Shown: positions 16,155 to 23,989 of the stretch, one piece after another
Layout of the letters: every line of letters begins with the position of its first letter
Position numbering within the stretch: position 1 is the first letter of the stretch
NCBI GenBank assembly: GCA_041493205.1
Contig: JBGPYM010000007.1
Coordinates: forward strand, 1 to 31,243
Reading direction: 5' to 3'
Length of the DNA: 31,243 bases
Source of the DNA: JBGPYM01 sp041493205
GTDB taxonomy: Bacteria; Bacteroidota; Ignavibacteria; UBA10030; UBA6906
Made by a program: the position numbers and the translations under genes
The notes under the pieces: generated by a model
Seen by the model: the letters and a program-made list of their open reading frames with translations, nothing else
The model's database searches: none
What the model was told of the DNA's origin: nothing

Positions 16155-17449
16155 GTGGTCTTCTGCTCGGCCGACGCGGATGCCTTTTTCCGGAAGAGGA
16201 AATACCAGACCCCTCCGATGATCACGACAACGCCCAGCAGATAAAGAATCAGCTTGAGGTCGATCGACTCCTTCGAGACTTCACTCACCAGTTTGTCGAG
16301 GGCGGCATACTCAGTTTTGCCGAGCATGCTTTCCTTCATCAGCCCGTCCCGCCATTCCTTATCGATCTTCTGCTTCCAGACGATGTCGACAAATGTCGCG
16401 GGGTCCTGCGTACCCGCCTTCAGGGTTGCCACGTAGGTACGGATGCTTGCGGAGAACGTTGGTCCATCGTGAAACGGCGCGACGCCCACTTTGGCCGCTG
16501 AAAATTCCTTCTGAAGCCCGCTCCAGAATGCGCCGGTAAGCTTGGTGCGCCATTCAGCAAGAACCGAATCCACGTGCTCTGCCTGCGCTGCGGCCGATTG
16601 CGATGCCTGGCCGACGGATAACGCTCCCCCCTTGACGGCCGGTGCATGGGCGGTTCCCTTTCCGGTCTGCAACGACGACGGCACCACCGCGCTTGTCGCT
16701 GCGACCGCCGCCATCCGCTCCTTCAATCCGCCCCACCGGGTGCTGAACGTTTCGTATTGCTCGATGAGATTGGTGTAGTCCTTCCCCTGGAGTTGCGTCA
16801 CTTCGAGGAACTTCACGTTGTCCGCCGCGATTTCGTAGACGCGTGTGACGACATTCGCCTTTTCGAGCTTCTGTTCGATCGCTTCCTTGTGGACGTCCGC
16901 CACCTGGTGGACATCCTTGCCGTAGGGGAGGAAGATCGAATCGACCAGTGCAAAGATGAGCTGGTCCTTTGCCTTCAGGTTCGCCGTGAGGCGCTTGACC
17001 GCCTCGCGGAGCGACGCCAGAGATTTCTTGCTTTCCTGCAGCTCGCCGAAGAGCTGATCGCGCTGGGACGTGAGGGAATCGAGCCGGGTGCTCAGGGACC
17101 CGATACGCGCCTCGAGCTCGCTGAGCTTCACGCCCTGGGTCTGGATGAGATAGACCCTGTCATAGGTCAGCACCTGAAGCGACCTCAGCCTTTGCAGGCT
17201 CCCGGTGAACGTCGTCGGGTACAGCGCCTTGTCCAGGAATGCCTCGTGCGCGGCGTAGGCCGTCTCGAGTTTCTGGATCTCGTTCCTGAGTGAATCCAGC
17301 TCCTGCATGCTTGCGGAAGAGTCAATGCGGTCGGCGATCGCCCGGTAACGCTCCTCGTACGATTTCTTGACGGCGTAATCGGATTGCTGTGCCGCCGCAG
17401 GGGCAGCCGCACAGGCCAGGAGCAATGCGATGATCAGTGCGGTTTTCAT
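16151..17449 (-). CDS. Membrane-anchored exported coiled-coil protein of unknown function
   Basis: 432 residues that I do not recognise as a named family. It has a signal peptide (MKTALIIALLLACAAAPAAA, about 1-20), long helical/coiled-coil stretches (about 30-200, for example LEARIGSLSTRLDSLTSQRD), an Ala/Gly/Ser-rich linker (about 250-290), and a second helical domain (about 295-390). One transmembrane helix follows (LKLILYLLGVVVIIGGVWYF), with a short basic tail ending AEQKTT. The topology suggests an extracytoplasmic body held by a C-terminal anchor. Its ATG overlaps the stop of the upstream lipoprotein gene by four bases, so the two probably work together at the envelope. No catalytic motif seen. 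Confidence 0.85.
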   Translation of the reverse strand: MKTALIIALLLACAAAPAAAQQSDYAVKKSYEERYRAIADRIDSSASMQELDSLRNEIQKLETAYAAHEAFLDKALYPTTFTGSLQRLRSLQVLTYDRVYLIQTQGVKLSELEARIGSLSTRLDSLTSQRDQLFGELQESKKSLASLREAVKRLTANLKAKDQLIFALVDSIFLPYGKDVHQVADVHKEAIEQKLEKANVVTRVYEIAADNVKFLEVTQLQGKDYTNLIEQYETFSTRWGGLKERMAAVAATSAVVPSSLQTGKGTAHAPAVKGGALSVGQASQSAAAQAEHVDSVLAEWRTKLTGAFWSGLQKEFSAAKVGVAPFHDGPTFSASIRTYVATLKAGTQDPATFVDIVWKQKIDKEWRDGLMKESMLGKTEYAALDKLVSEVSKESIDLKLILYLLGVVVIIGGVWYFLFRKKASASAEQKTT

Positions 17450-17907
17450 TTCTTTGCCTCCACAATGTCGTCACTGGTGAGAATTCTGCGGAAGCTGTCG
17501 CCGTCGATGAGTTCGACATACGGCGGTCGCTGATTCAGCGCGGGGTTCCGGAGCCCCGTCTCAGACACTGCGATGGAGGAAGTGAGCGTGAGACTGAACG
17601 CTCCCGGCGAAAAGACATACACATGTTTGAACCGCGGTCCTGTTACGAAGTAGTACCCCTCACTGCTTCGCAGCATCCGGAGCGTGGCTCCTCGCAGGGC
17701 GGTGGAATCCTGGAATTCCTCCATGGCGAGGTTTGCGACGCCGGCGGACACGCCGTAACGGACGTCCTCGATTGTGTTTGACGCGGTCACGGTGACCACG
17801 CTTTCGACCGGCCACCCGAAATTCACGCGGTCAAGCCGGAAGCCGGCACAGGAAGAGAGGACAACCATCGAGCCGGCGACAAGGATACTCTGTGCAAGAC
17901 GATTCAT
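17446..17907 (-). CDS. Small predicted lipoprotein
   Basis: 153 residues from ATG 17907. The N-terminus MNRLAQSILVAGSMVVLSSC is a lipoprotein signal with lipobox LSSC (Cys20). The rest is beta-rich (SVVTVTASNTIEDVRYGVSA, GYYFVTGPRFKHVYVFSPGAFSLTLTSS) without a family I recognise. An upstream in-frame ATG at 17952 directly abuts the candidate -10 at 17953 and would not be transcribed, so the downstream start is preferred even though its GGAG is 13 bases away. Coupled (ATGA) to the coiled-coil membrane protein. Confidence 0.8.
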   Translation of the reverse strand: MNRLAQSILVAGSMVVLSSCAGFRLDRVNFGWPVESVVTVTASNTIEDVRYGVSAGVANLAMEEFQDSTALRGATLRMLRSSEGYYFVTGPRFKHVYVFSPGAFSLTLTSSIAVSETGLRNPALNQRPPYVELIDGDSFRRILTSDDIVEAKK

Positions 17908-17952
17908 GGCGGGGATGAGTCTCCTGGATGAGGTGTCGTTAAAATTCGCCAT

Positions 17953-17981
17953 AATTTAGTGATAAATTAATCCTGACGCAA
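17953..17981 (-). promoter_or_regulatory. Candidate promoter of the lipoprotein/coiled-coil unit
   Basis: On the minus strand, TTGCGT (17976-17981), 17 bases, then TAAATT (17953-17958). It gives a leader of about 40 bases to ATG 17907. Confidence 0.4.
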
Positions 17982-18158
17982 GGATAGTTCCTCGGCCCGG
18001 TTGCAGTACTGCCTTCAAGGCTCTTTTTTCGTTCATTCAACGGAAGGGACCGGAAGCGATTTCTCAGGTGATTTGCTTCCGGCTATTCCATAACGTACTT
18101 TACGCCTGCCCGGTACTCCCGTCATCGGCGGGACAAGCCTCATAACGCCTCAAGGACC

Positions 18159-18587
18159 ATGACCATACACTCGAAAACGGCGGGGAGGAGAGTGGTATTG
18201 ATCGTCGAGGACAGCATGGACTTCTCCAATCTGCTGAAGTTCATAGTCGAAGACGACGGATTCGAGGGAGTTCAGTTTCCGGTCCAGAGCGACGACATCG
18301 TTGAATGGGCGAGAGACCGCGAACCGGCCGCCATTCTGATGGACCTGGCCCTCGGCCGCAAGGGGGGAATGGATTTCATCGACAGACTGAAGGACGATCC
18401 CGAGACGACAGATATCCCCATCATTGTCATATCGGGACGTGATCTGGCGCTGAGGGACATCATGAGCCTCCAGTCGCGCGGGGTCCGGTACCTGCGTAAA
18501 GGCAGAGTGGAGATGGAAGAGATCCGTGATCTCATCAAGGAAGTGACTGCCCCCACCGCGCCTGCGGTGAAAGGCAAGCGGAAATGA
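18159..18587 (+). CDS. Stand-alone response-regulator receiver protein
   Basis: 142 residues forming a CheY-like receiver with no output domain. The acidic pair is Glu17-Asp18 in LIVEDSMDF, the phosphoacceptor Asp62 in ILMDLALGRKGG, the switch Ser92 in IVISGRD and Lys114 in YLRKG. The tail is basic (PAVKGKRK). AAGG lies 3 bases before the ATG. No histidine kinase lies in the window. It must act by protein-protein interaction; its stop overlaps the start of the PEBP gene, making that product a candidate partner. Confidence 0.92.
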   Translation: MTIHSKTAGRRVVLIVEDSMDFSNLLKFIVEDDGFEGVQFPVQSDDIVEWARDREPAAILMDLALGRKGGMDFIDRLKDDPETTDIPIIVISGRDLALRDIMSLQSRGVRYLRKGRVEMEEIRDLIKEVTAPTAPAVKGKRK

Positions 18588-19060
18588 AGGTGTATTGTCC
18601 TGCGCTCCTGAGCGGAAAATATTTTCCGAACAAATACGCTCACCGGAGCATTCAGGGCGGACAGAATATTTCTCCCCCCATCCTCTGGGGGGAGGTTCCT
18701 CCCGGAACCAGGTCGTTCGTCCTCTCCATCGCCGACCACCATCCCGCGGCCCGGAACTGGATCCACTGGTACGTGATCAACATTCCGTATACGCTTCGCG
18801 AGATTGCCGAACGCGCGTCCGGCGACAGGGCCAGGATGCCTTCGGGATCGATGGAACTGCGAAATTCATTTGGCGACCTCGGATACGGCGGGCCCAGCCC
18901 GCAGAAGAACACGGGGGCGCACGAATACGTGGTCACGGTCATGGCGTTGAGTGTTGATTCTCTCCCTGTCGGTCCGTATTCCACGCCCGAGGAATGCGAA
19001 GAGGAAATGCACGGCGCCGTTCTCTCTCGCGCATCTGCCGTAGGCATATTTCAGCGGTAA
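18584..19060 (+). CDS. PEBP/Raf-kinase-inhibitor-like protein (YbhB/YbcL family)
   Basis: 158 residues. PEBP signatures are GGQNISPPILWGEVPPGTRS (about 25-44), the ligand-pocket region IADHHPAARNWIHWYVINIP, and GYGGPSPQKNTGAHEYVVTV. The usual D-P-D-A-P element is changed to DHHPA. There is no signal peptide, so it should be cytoplasmic. Bacterial members have no settled function. The ATGA overlap with the receiver gene implies coordinated synthesis, suggestive because eukaryotic PEBPs regulate kinases, but that analogy is only inference. Confidence 0.9.
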   Translation: MKVYCPALLSGKYFPNKYAHRSIQGGQNISPPILWGEVPPGTRSFVLSIADHHPAARNWIHWYVINIPYTLREIAERASGDRARMPSGSMELRNSFGDLGYGGPSPQKNTGAHEYVVTVMALSVDSLPVGPYSTPEECEEEMHGAVLSRASAVGIFQR

Positions 19061-19090
19061 GATTTTCGCGCGTGCGCCCGCGGTTCATCG

Positions 19091-19408
19091 TCATCGCTTT
19101 CCCCTCCAGCGGTACCTCCCCAGATCGATCTTCTCCCCCCCGAATGTGACGCCTTCCCCGATGAGGAGCTGTTTCTGTCTCCGGTGGTTCGGATGGGACG
19201 GGGGGAACGAGATCTGCCCCCGTGCGTTGATGACACGCTGCCAGGGAACAGGGAAGTCCGGAGGGAGGGCGTGCAGTGCATAGCCGACCCGCCGCGCGCC
19301 GTTGACCAGTCGCGCCAGACGCGCGATCTGTCCGTACGTTGCCACTCTCCCGCGCGGGATCCGCGCGACGATGCGCCAGATTCTCTCATAGTGGGATGCC
19401 GGCGCCAC
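19091..19408 (-). CDS. Alkyltransferase-like DNA-repair protein (ATL)
   Basis: 105 residues, the size of ATL proteins. It has the MGMT DNA-binding domain (RGRVATYGQIARLA, 20-33; arginine finger in GARRVGYAL), but the active-site PCHRV motif reads PWQRV (55-59), so Trp56 replaces the methyl-accepting Cys. ATLs bind and flip O6-alkylguanine and hand it to nucleotide excision repair. The start is a GTG at 19408 sharing one base with the TAG of glutamate dehydrogenase A (TAGTG), so it is translated as the last gene of that operon. The pairing with nitrogen-metabolism genes is odd and probably positional. Confidence 0.9.
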   Translation of the reverse strand: MAPASHYERIWRIVARIPRGRVATYGQIARLARLVNGARRVGYALHALPPDFPVPWQRVINARGQISFPPSHPNHRRQKQLLIGEGVTFGGEKIDLGRYRWRGKR

Positions 19409-20661
19409 TACACCCAGCCCCTCAACTTGGCGGCTTCCGCCACGCGCGCAACGCCGACAACCATTGCACCAAGACGCGGGGGAACACGCTTCTCGCGCAC
19501 CGCTTCCTGCACGGTGTGATATGCCCTGGTCAGCTTCTTGTCCAGCCTCTCGTGCACAAGCTCCTCCTCCCAGAAGTACGAATAGCTGTCCTGCACCATC
19601 TCGAAATACGACACGGTGACTCCCCCCGCGCTCGCGAGGATGTCCGGGATGACGTGGACCCCCTTCTTGTTGAGGATGGTGTCCGCCTCCGGCGTCGTCG
19701 GACCGTTGGCAAGTTCACAGATCACCCGCGCTTTGACGGCGGGGGCGTTCTCCGCCGTGATGGAGTTTTCAAGCGCGGCAGGGTAGAGGACTTCCACATC
19801 AAGCGCCAACAGCGCTTCGTGGGGGATGGCTTTCGCCCCCGGAAATCCCAGGACCGATCCGGTCTTGAGCTTGTGCGTGACAAGTTCCTCCGGGTCCATG
19901 CCGCCCCCCTGGAAAATGGCTCCCCGCGAATCGCTCACCGCCACAAGGCGGCCGCCTCCGAGGAGCTCCCTGTGCAGCAGCGCTGCGCGCTGTCCTGCGT
20001 TTCCGAACCCCTGAATGGCGAAGGATTTGGTCGGGTCGAATCCATGCCGGCGGCAGGCTTCGCGGACCGTGATGACACCGCCGCGCGCAGTGGCATCACG
20101 CCTTCCTTCTGTCCCGCCGATCTGCTGCGGCTTGTCGGTCAGCACGCCCGGATGGTGCCGGAAGACGATGGTTTCGTATTCATCCATCATCCAGGCCATG
20201 GTCTGGGGATTGGTGTACACGTCGGGCGCCGGGACATCCCTGTCTCCCCCTATCATCGGTGCGATGGCACGGATGTACGCCCGTGAGAGCCTTTCAAGCT
20301 CCCGCTCCGACATCGATTTCGGATCACAGCAGACTCCTCCCTTTGCGCCGCCGAGCGGAAGATCGACGACGGCCGTCTTCCAGGTCATCCACGACGCGAG
20401 GGCGCGAATGGTATCCACCGTCTCGTCCGGATGGAACCTGATCCCGCCCTTGGCGGGTCCGCGGGCGTAGTTGTACTGAATGCGGTAGGCATGAAAGATC
20501 ATCACTTTTCCGTTATCCATCCGCACGTTCAACGTGCACTTGAATTCCCGCTGCGGCCAGCTCAACAGCTCGACGGTCGCCTGGTCAAGATGAAGCACTT
20601 TTGCGGCTTCGAGAACCTGGTGCTGCGCAACACGGAACGAATTGTAGGATTCCATGGCCAT
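19408..20661 (-). CDS. Glutamate dehydrogenase A (archaeal/Gram-positive hexamer type)
   Basis: 417 residues of the shorter Glu/Leu/Phe/Val dehydrogenase type related to RocG and archaeal Gdh. It interconverts glutamate and 2-oxoglutarate plus ammonia. Catalytic residues are Lys107 in LPLGGAKGGV and Asp147 in VPAPDVYTNPQTMAW; the dinucleotide loop is AIQGFGNAGQRA with VAVSDSRG after it. ELANGPTTPEAD and PDILASAGGVTVSYFE close the active site. AGGA lies 6 bases before ATG 20661; a second ATG is two codons in. It is clearly a different subfamily from dehydrogenases B and C in this array. It starts 14 bases after the zinc-ribbon gene, so it is in the same operon. Confidence 0.95.
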   Translation of the reverse strand: MAMESYNSFRVAQHQVLEAAKVLHLDQATVELLSWPQREFKCTLNVRMDNGKVMIFHAYRIQYNYARGPAKGGIRFHPDETVDTIRALASWMTWKTAVVDLPLGGAKGGVCCDPKSMSERELERLSRAYIRAIAPMIGGDRDVPAPDVYTNPQTMAWMMDEYETIVFRHHPGVLTDKPQQIGGTEGRRDATARGGVITVREACRRHGFDPTKSFAIQGFGNAGQRAALLHRELLGGGRLVAVSDSRGAIFQGGGMDPEELVTHKLKTGSVLGFPGAKAIPHEALLALDVEVLYPAALENSITAENAPAVKARVICELANGPTTPEADTILNKKGVHVIPDILASAGGVTVSYFEMVQDSYSYFWEEELVHERLDKKLTRAYHTVQEAVREKRVPPRLGAMVVGVARVAEAAKLRGWV

Positions 20662-20675
20662 GGTCTGTCCTGGTG

Positions 20676-20873
20676 TTAGTGGCCTTCGCCGGTTGTATCC
20701 CGGTCGCCGGCCTGTTCGTCGTAGACATCAACGATGATCCTGTACCAGCAGTTTTTGCACATCAGCGCCCTGTCGACGCTGAGGAGCACCTGCTGCCACG
20801 GGCTTAGCTTCTGCCCGCAGTGCGGGCAGGCGTCAAAGACCTTCGGGGTGCGCGGAGGAGGTGTTGTTGCCAA
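20676..20873 (-). CDS. Small zinc-ribbon protein
   Basis: 65 residues from a TTG at 20873, with GGAG 7 bases upstream. Two Cys pairs, CPHCG (about 16-20) and CKNC (about 39-42), separated by a helical stretch, form a likely zinc ribbon; the tail is acidic (EQAGDRDTTGEGH). The first 41 bases overlap the 3' end of receiver/ATP-grasp gene A in another frame, and the stop is 14 bases before dehydrogenase A. The position in the operon, the start site and the ribbon make it credible; no family name assigned. Confidence 0.65.
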   Translation of the reverse strand: MATTPPPRTPKVFDACPHCGQKLSPWQQVLLSVDRALMCKNCWYRIIVDVYDEQAGDRDTTGEGH

Positions 20874-23800
20874 GGGAGTTCTCCGGTTTCAGGATGACGC
20901 CTTTCGCGGAGTGGCCGTTCATCCTGATGGTGAGAGGTGCGTCAAACCGCAGATGCCGTGTGAACGCGAGCTTTTCGACCGGTTCCCTGCTGAGGAGCCA
21001 TTCCCAGTCGATGTATCCCTGGTCCGCATGCGCGTTGACCGTGAAATAGCCGATCATGAACGACGTGATGTTCTGGAAGAAGTGCGAGCCTTGCGACGGC
21101 GTCACCGGCATGTCCTTGAACCCGGTTTCGACGATGGCCCGGGCGCCGGAGATCTGATCCCACGTGACCGGGATTCCCAGCCACGGATCGAGAGTTCCCC
21201 AGCGTCCGACGCCGATGAGGAGATAGGGACGCCCCTCGCCCACCAGGCGCTTGTTGAGCACGCTGACTTCATGCGCGACGTCGACGCTGCGTGACCGGTC
21301 GAAGATGTGATAATCGACGACCACGATGTCCCTGACGTCTTCGATGACGCCGTTGCCGAGGACCTGCGGGCTCTGACATATGAGGGAGCTCCGGTCGTTC
21401 ACCTCCACCGCAAGCTCCTCCTGCTCCCGGTGGACGACCAGCGGCCGCATCTGCAGCAACCCGAACTTCATACGGTGTTCTTCGCCTTCTCCGACATTCC
21501 CGGCAAATTCGATCTCCACGGGAGTTCCCATGCCCCAGGGGCCCATATCAAGCAGGAGCTCCAGGATCTGCGGGAGCGGGAATGTCTTGCTCCGCAGGAT
21601 GGGCCCGAAGGTGACCACCCGCGTGCCGGGACGCGCGAGTCCGTCTGTAATGGAATCATTTTCCGGCGAGTACGTCGCCCCCGCAAATTGAAGCGTCCGG
21701 TCGCTCTCTGCCACGTCGAGTCCGTATTGCTTGGTCAGGATGTCGTGCGTCTCGACACCAAAATCAGAAGTCGCGTCAAGATCAAGCGCGTAGAAATTCC
21801 GCTGTGTGTTGTTCAGCGTTTCTTCCACAGAATAAAACTGAATCAGGTCGTTCGGATACCGGGGCGAGAAACGGACCGTGTTGCCGCCGTCCACGACCGT
21901 CTTGCCCAGCCCGAGCGCAAGGGAGACGATGCCGTCCGACGGACGCTGCGGCGGGTGAGGATAGAAATTGTAGGAGCGCGCAACCCCGGAGAAATCAGGG
22001 TAAAACCGGTTCTCATGCGCCCGTCCGAGTATCTTCTGGATGATCACCGCCATCTTTTCCTCCTCCAGGCGGTAGGAGGTCACCCGGATGTAATCCTTCG
22101 CGCTCTCATAGAACGTGGACGCGTAGACGCGCTTGACCGCATTCAGCAAATCGTTCAGACGGACGAGCGGGTTCGGGTGGTTATTCGGCAGCATGTACGT
22201 TTCGTAGACGCCCGCAAACGGATGATACTGCGAGTCTTCGAGCTGGCTCGAGGACCGGACGGCGAGCGGCGCACGCATCAGGTCGAGAAAGGCCGCCAGT
22301 TCCCCCAGGACGTTTTCGGGGAACTTGATCGCTTCCACGAACCGCCGCGTGATCTCCCGGTCGTCCCCGCACGTCGTGGCGAACTTCCGGAGGTTGTTCT
22401 CGTCCACGAACTGATCAAACACATCGGTGCCGAGGACGACGGCCGGAGGGACGTAGACCTGGACGTTCTCGAAGCGGTCGCGGACATTGTAGTCGTTGAT
22501 GAGCGTGCTGACAAATCCGAGCCCGCGCGCCTTCCCTCCGAGTGAACCCCCGCCGATCCGGGCGAAACTGCTGTCGGGATCGAAGGATTCCTTCGTGAAA
22601 TCTGCGATGATGCCGCGCTGGCGGATGTTCCGGTAGTTGTGAAGTGACTGAATCAGGTCGGCACGGAGCGCCTCCGGCGACGGATAATCGGACACCTTCC
22701 TCGGCCGGAGCTGATGGGCAAGCCAGAATTCCGTCCGTGCCTTCAGCCAGTTCGAAAAGTGATTCCGCTCGCCGTGGTAGAGGATGCTCTCCACCGGGAC
22801 GGACTCCAGCTGTTCCTCCAGGCTCTTCAGGTCGGTCGCGCGCCCGACCTCGTTGCCTTCGCGTGTGCGGAACACAAAATCACCGAAGCTGAAATACTGT
22901 GCCATGAACTGCCGCAGCTCGTTCATCACGATCGGGGAGTCCTTCATGACGAACGATGCCCCCGCAGCGTGGGCTGCGCCCTCGTTCTCCTGGACATTGG
23001 ACATGAGGAGGATGGGCACATCGGCTACCTGCTGCTTCGCTTCCAGGGCGAACGTGATGCCCGCCTGCGCGTCCTGTTTGCCGTTGCGCGGGAAATCGAT
23101 GTCGGAAATGATCCCCAGCGTGAACTCCTGATACTCGGTGAAGAACCGCCATGCCTCCTCATACGTCGAACAGAGCAGGATCTTCGGCCGCGCCCGCATG
23201 CGGAGGAACTTGTGCGTCAGGTTGATGCCTTCGGAGACAAGGCGCTGCGACTGTTTCAGGATCTCCGTATAAATGACGGGGAGCAGGGAGGAATAATCCC
23301 TGACATTGTCCTCGATGACGATGATCGTCTGGACGCCGACCATCCGCGTGTCATGATCGACGTTGATCTGGTCTTCGAGCGACTTAATGATTGCAATGAT
23401 GATCCGGAAGTCCCCCTGCCAGATGAACACCCTGTCGAAGACGGAGGTGTCGTGGTTGACCAGGAGGTACTTCAGCTCCCGGTTGTCGTGTGCGAGGAGG
23501 ATCACGGGGATCTTGAGGCTGGAGGTCTTCACCATGCGCGCGAATTCAATCGCGGGCATGTCGTCGATGTGCAGCGTGGTGATGATCAGGTCGAACCGGC
23601 GTTCTTCCTGCGCGAGGGCGATCGCCTCTCTCCCGCTTGAGACACGCGTGAGCTCGGGGGAATGGCTCAGGTTGAATCCCTGATACTCGTTCCTGATGAG
23701 TTCGTAAAGCCGGCCGTCCTCCTCGAACAGGTAGAGGTCGTAGAGACTCGACACGAGGAGCACGTCGCGGATGCGCAGCCGCATCAGGTTTTGAAATCCC

Positions 23801-23877
23801 TGGAAACGGTTGCCGTACCCGTGCTCGACGAGCAGCGTGTCGAGGGTCTTTGTTATGTTGTCGGCGTTATTGTCCAT
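20833..23877 (-). CDS. Receiver/PEP-synthase-type ATP-grasp protein A
   Basis: 1014 residues. Domain order: a receiver-like domain (about 35-165) whose phosphoacceptor position reads ITTLHIDDM (Thr100/Thr101, no Asp), and a complete receiver (about 183-325) with Glu189-Asp190, Asp259 in GIISDIDF and Lys312. A linker (about 330-425, NHFSNWLKARTEFWLAHQL) follows. The PPDK/PEP-synthase N-terminal nucleotide-binding domain has GGGSLGGKARGLGF (Lys449) and APLAVRSSSQLEDSQ (Arg541). A C-terminal region has IGVGRWGTLDPWLGIP and PSQGSHFFQNITSF. I see no swivelling phosphohistidine domain (G-G-x-x-S-H) and no PEP-binding barrel, so it is not a classical PEP synthase. It may be a phosphorylation-controlled nucleotide-dependent enzyme. 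Its tail runs 16 residues past the paralogue's end and overlaps the zinc-ribbon gene. It is paired with dehydrogenase B upstream. Confidence 0.9.
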   Translation of the reverse strand: MDNNADNITKTLDTLLVEHGYGNRFQGFQNLMRLRIRDVLLVSSLYDLYLFEEDGRLYELIRNEYQGFNLSHSPELTRVSSGREAIALAQEERRFDLIITTLHIDDMPAIEFARMVKTSSLKIPVILLAHDNRELKYLLVNHDTSVFDRVFIWQGDFRIIIAIIKSLEDQINVDHDTRMVGVQTIIVIEDNVRDYSSLLPVIYTEILKQSQRLVSEGINLTHKFLRMRARPKILLCSTYEEAWRFFTEYQEFTLGIISDIDFPRNGKQDAQAGITFALEAKQQVADVPILLMSNVQENEGAAHAAGASFVMKDSPIVMNELRQFMAQYFSFGDFVFRTREGNEVGRATDLKSLEEQLESVPVESILYHGERNHFSNWLKARTEFWLAHQLRPRKVSDYPSPEALRADLIQSLHNYRNIRQRGIIADFTKESFDPDSSFARIGGGSLGGKARGLGFVSTLINDYNVRDRFENVQVYVPPAVVLGTDVFDQFVDENNLRKFATTCGDDREITRRFVEAIKFPENVLGELAAFLDLMRAPLAVRSSSQLEDSQYHPFAGVYETYMLPNNHPNPLVRLNDLLNAVKRVYASTFYESAKDYIRVTSYRLEEEKMAVIIQKILGRAHENRFYPDFSGVARSYNFYPHPPQRPSDGIVSLALGLGKTVVDGGNTVRFSPRYPNDLIQFYSVEETLNNTQRNFYALDLDATSDFGVETHDILTKQYGLDVAESDRTLQFAGATYSPENDSITDGLARPGTRVVTFGPILRSKTFPLPQILELLLDMGPWGMGTPVEIEFAGNVGEGEEHRMKFGLLQMRPLVVHREQEELAVEVNDRSSLICQSPQVLGNGVIEDVRDIVVVDYHIFDRSRSVDVAHEVSVLNKRLVGEGRPYLLIGVGRWGTLDPWLGIPVTWDQISGARAIVETGFKDMPVTPSQGSHFFQNITSFMIGYFTVNAHADQGYIDWEWLLSREPVEKLAFTRHLRFDAPLTIRMNGHSAKGVILKPENSLGNNTSSAHPEGL

Positions 23878-23942
23878 ACGCTCGTGGGACGGCAGTCCCC
23901 GGCCGTCAATCTCAGGGTCGGGGCCGGCCGTCGCAATTCAGG

Positions 23943-23978
23943 AGAAGAGCCGCAGGCACAGAGGCCCGCGGCTCTTCT
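23943..23978. other. Intercistronic hairpin between dehydrogenase B and protein A
   Basis: AGAAGAGCCGC (23943-23953) pairs perfectly with 23968-23978 around a 14-base loop, 11 bases past the dehydrogenase B stop. On the transcribed strand no T-run follows, so it looks more like a processing/stability element or leaky terminator than a full terminator. A second, smaller dyad (GACGGC, 23888-23893 with 23902-23907) lies nearer the next start. Confidence 0.65.
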
Positions 23979-23989
23979 TTGAGAGTTTC

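Noticed and set aside
18009..18030. GCC-TTCAA-GGC followed by a T-run on the plus strand, terminator-like
   Set aside because: The stem is only three to four pairs and no plus-strand gene ends upstream of it.
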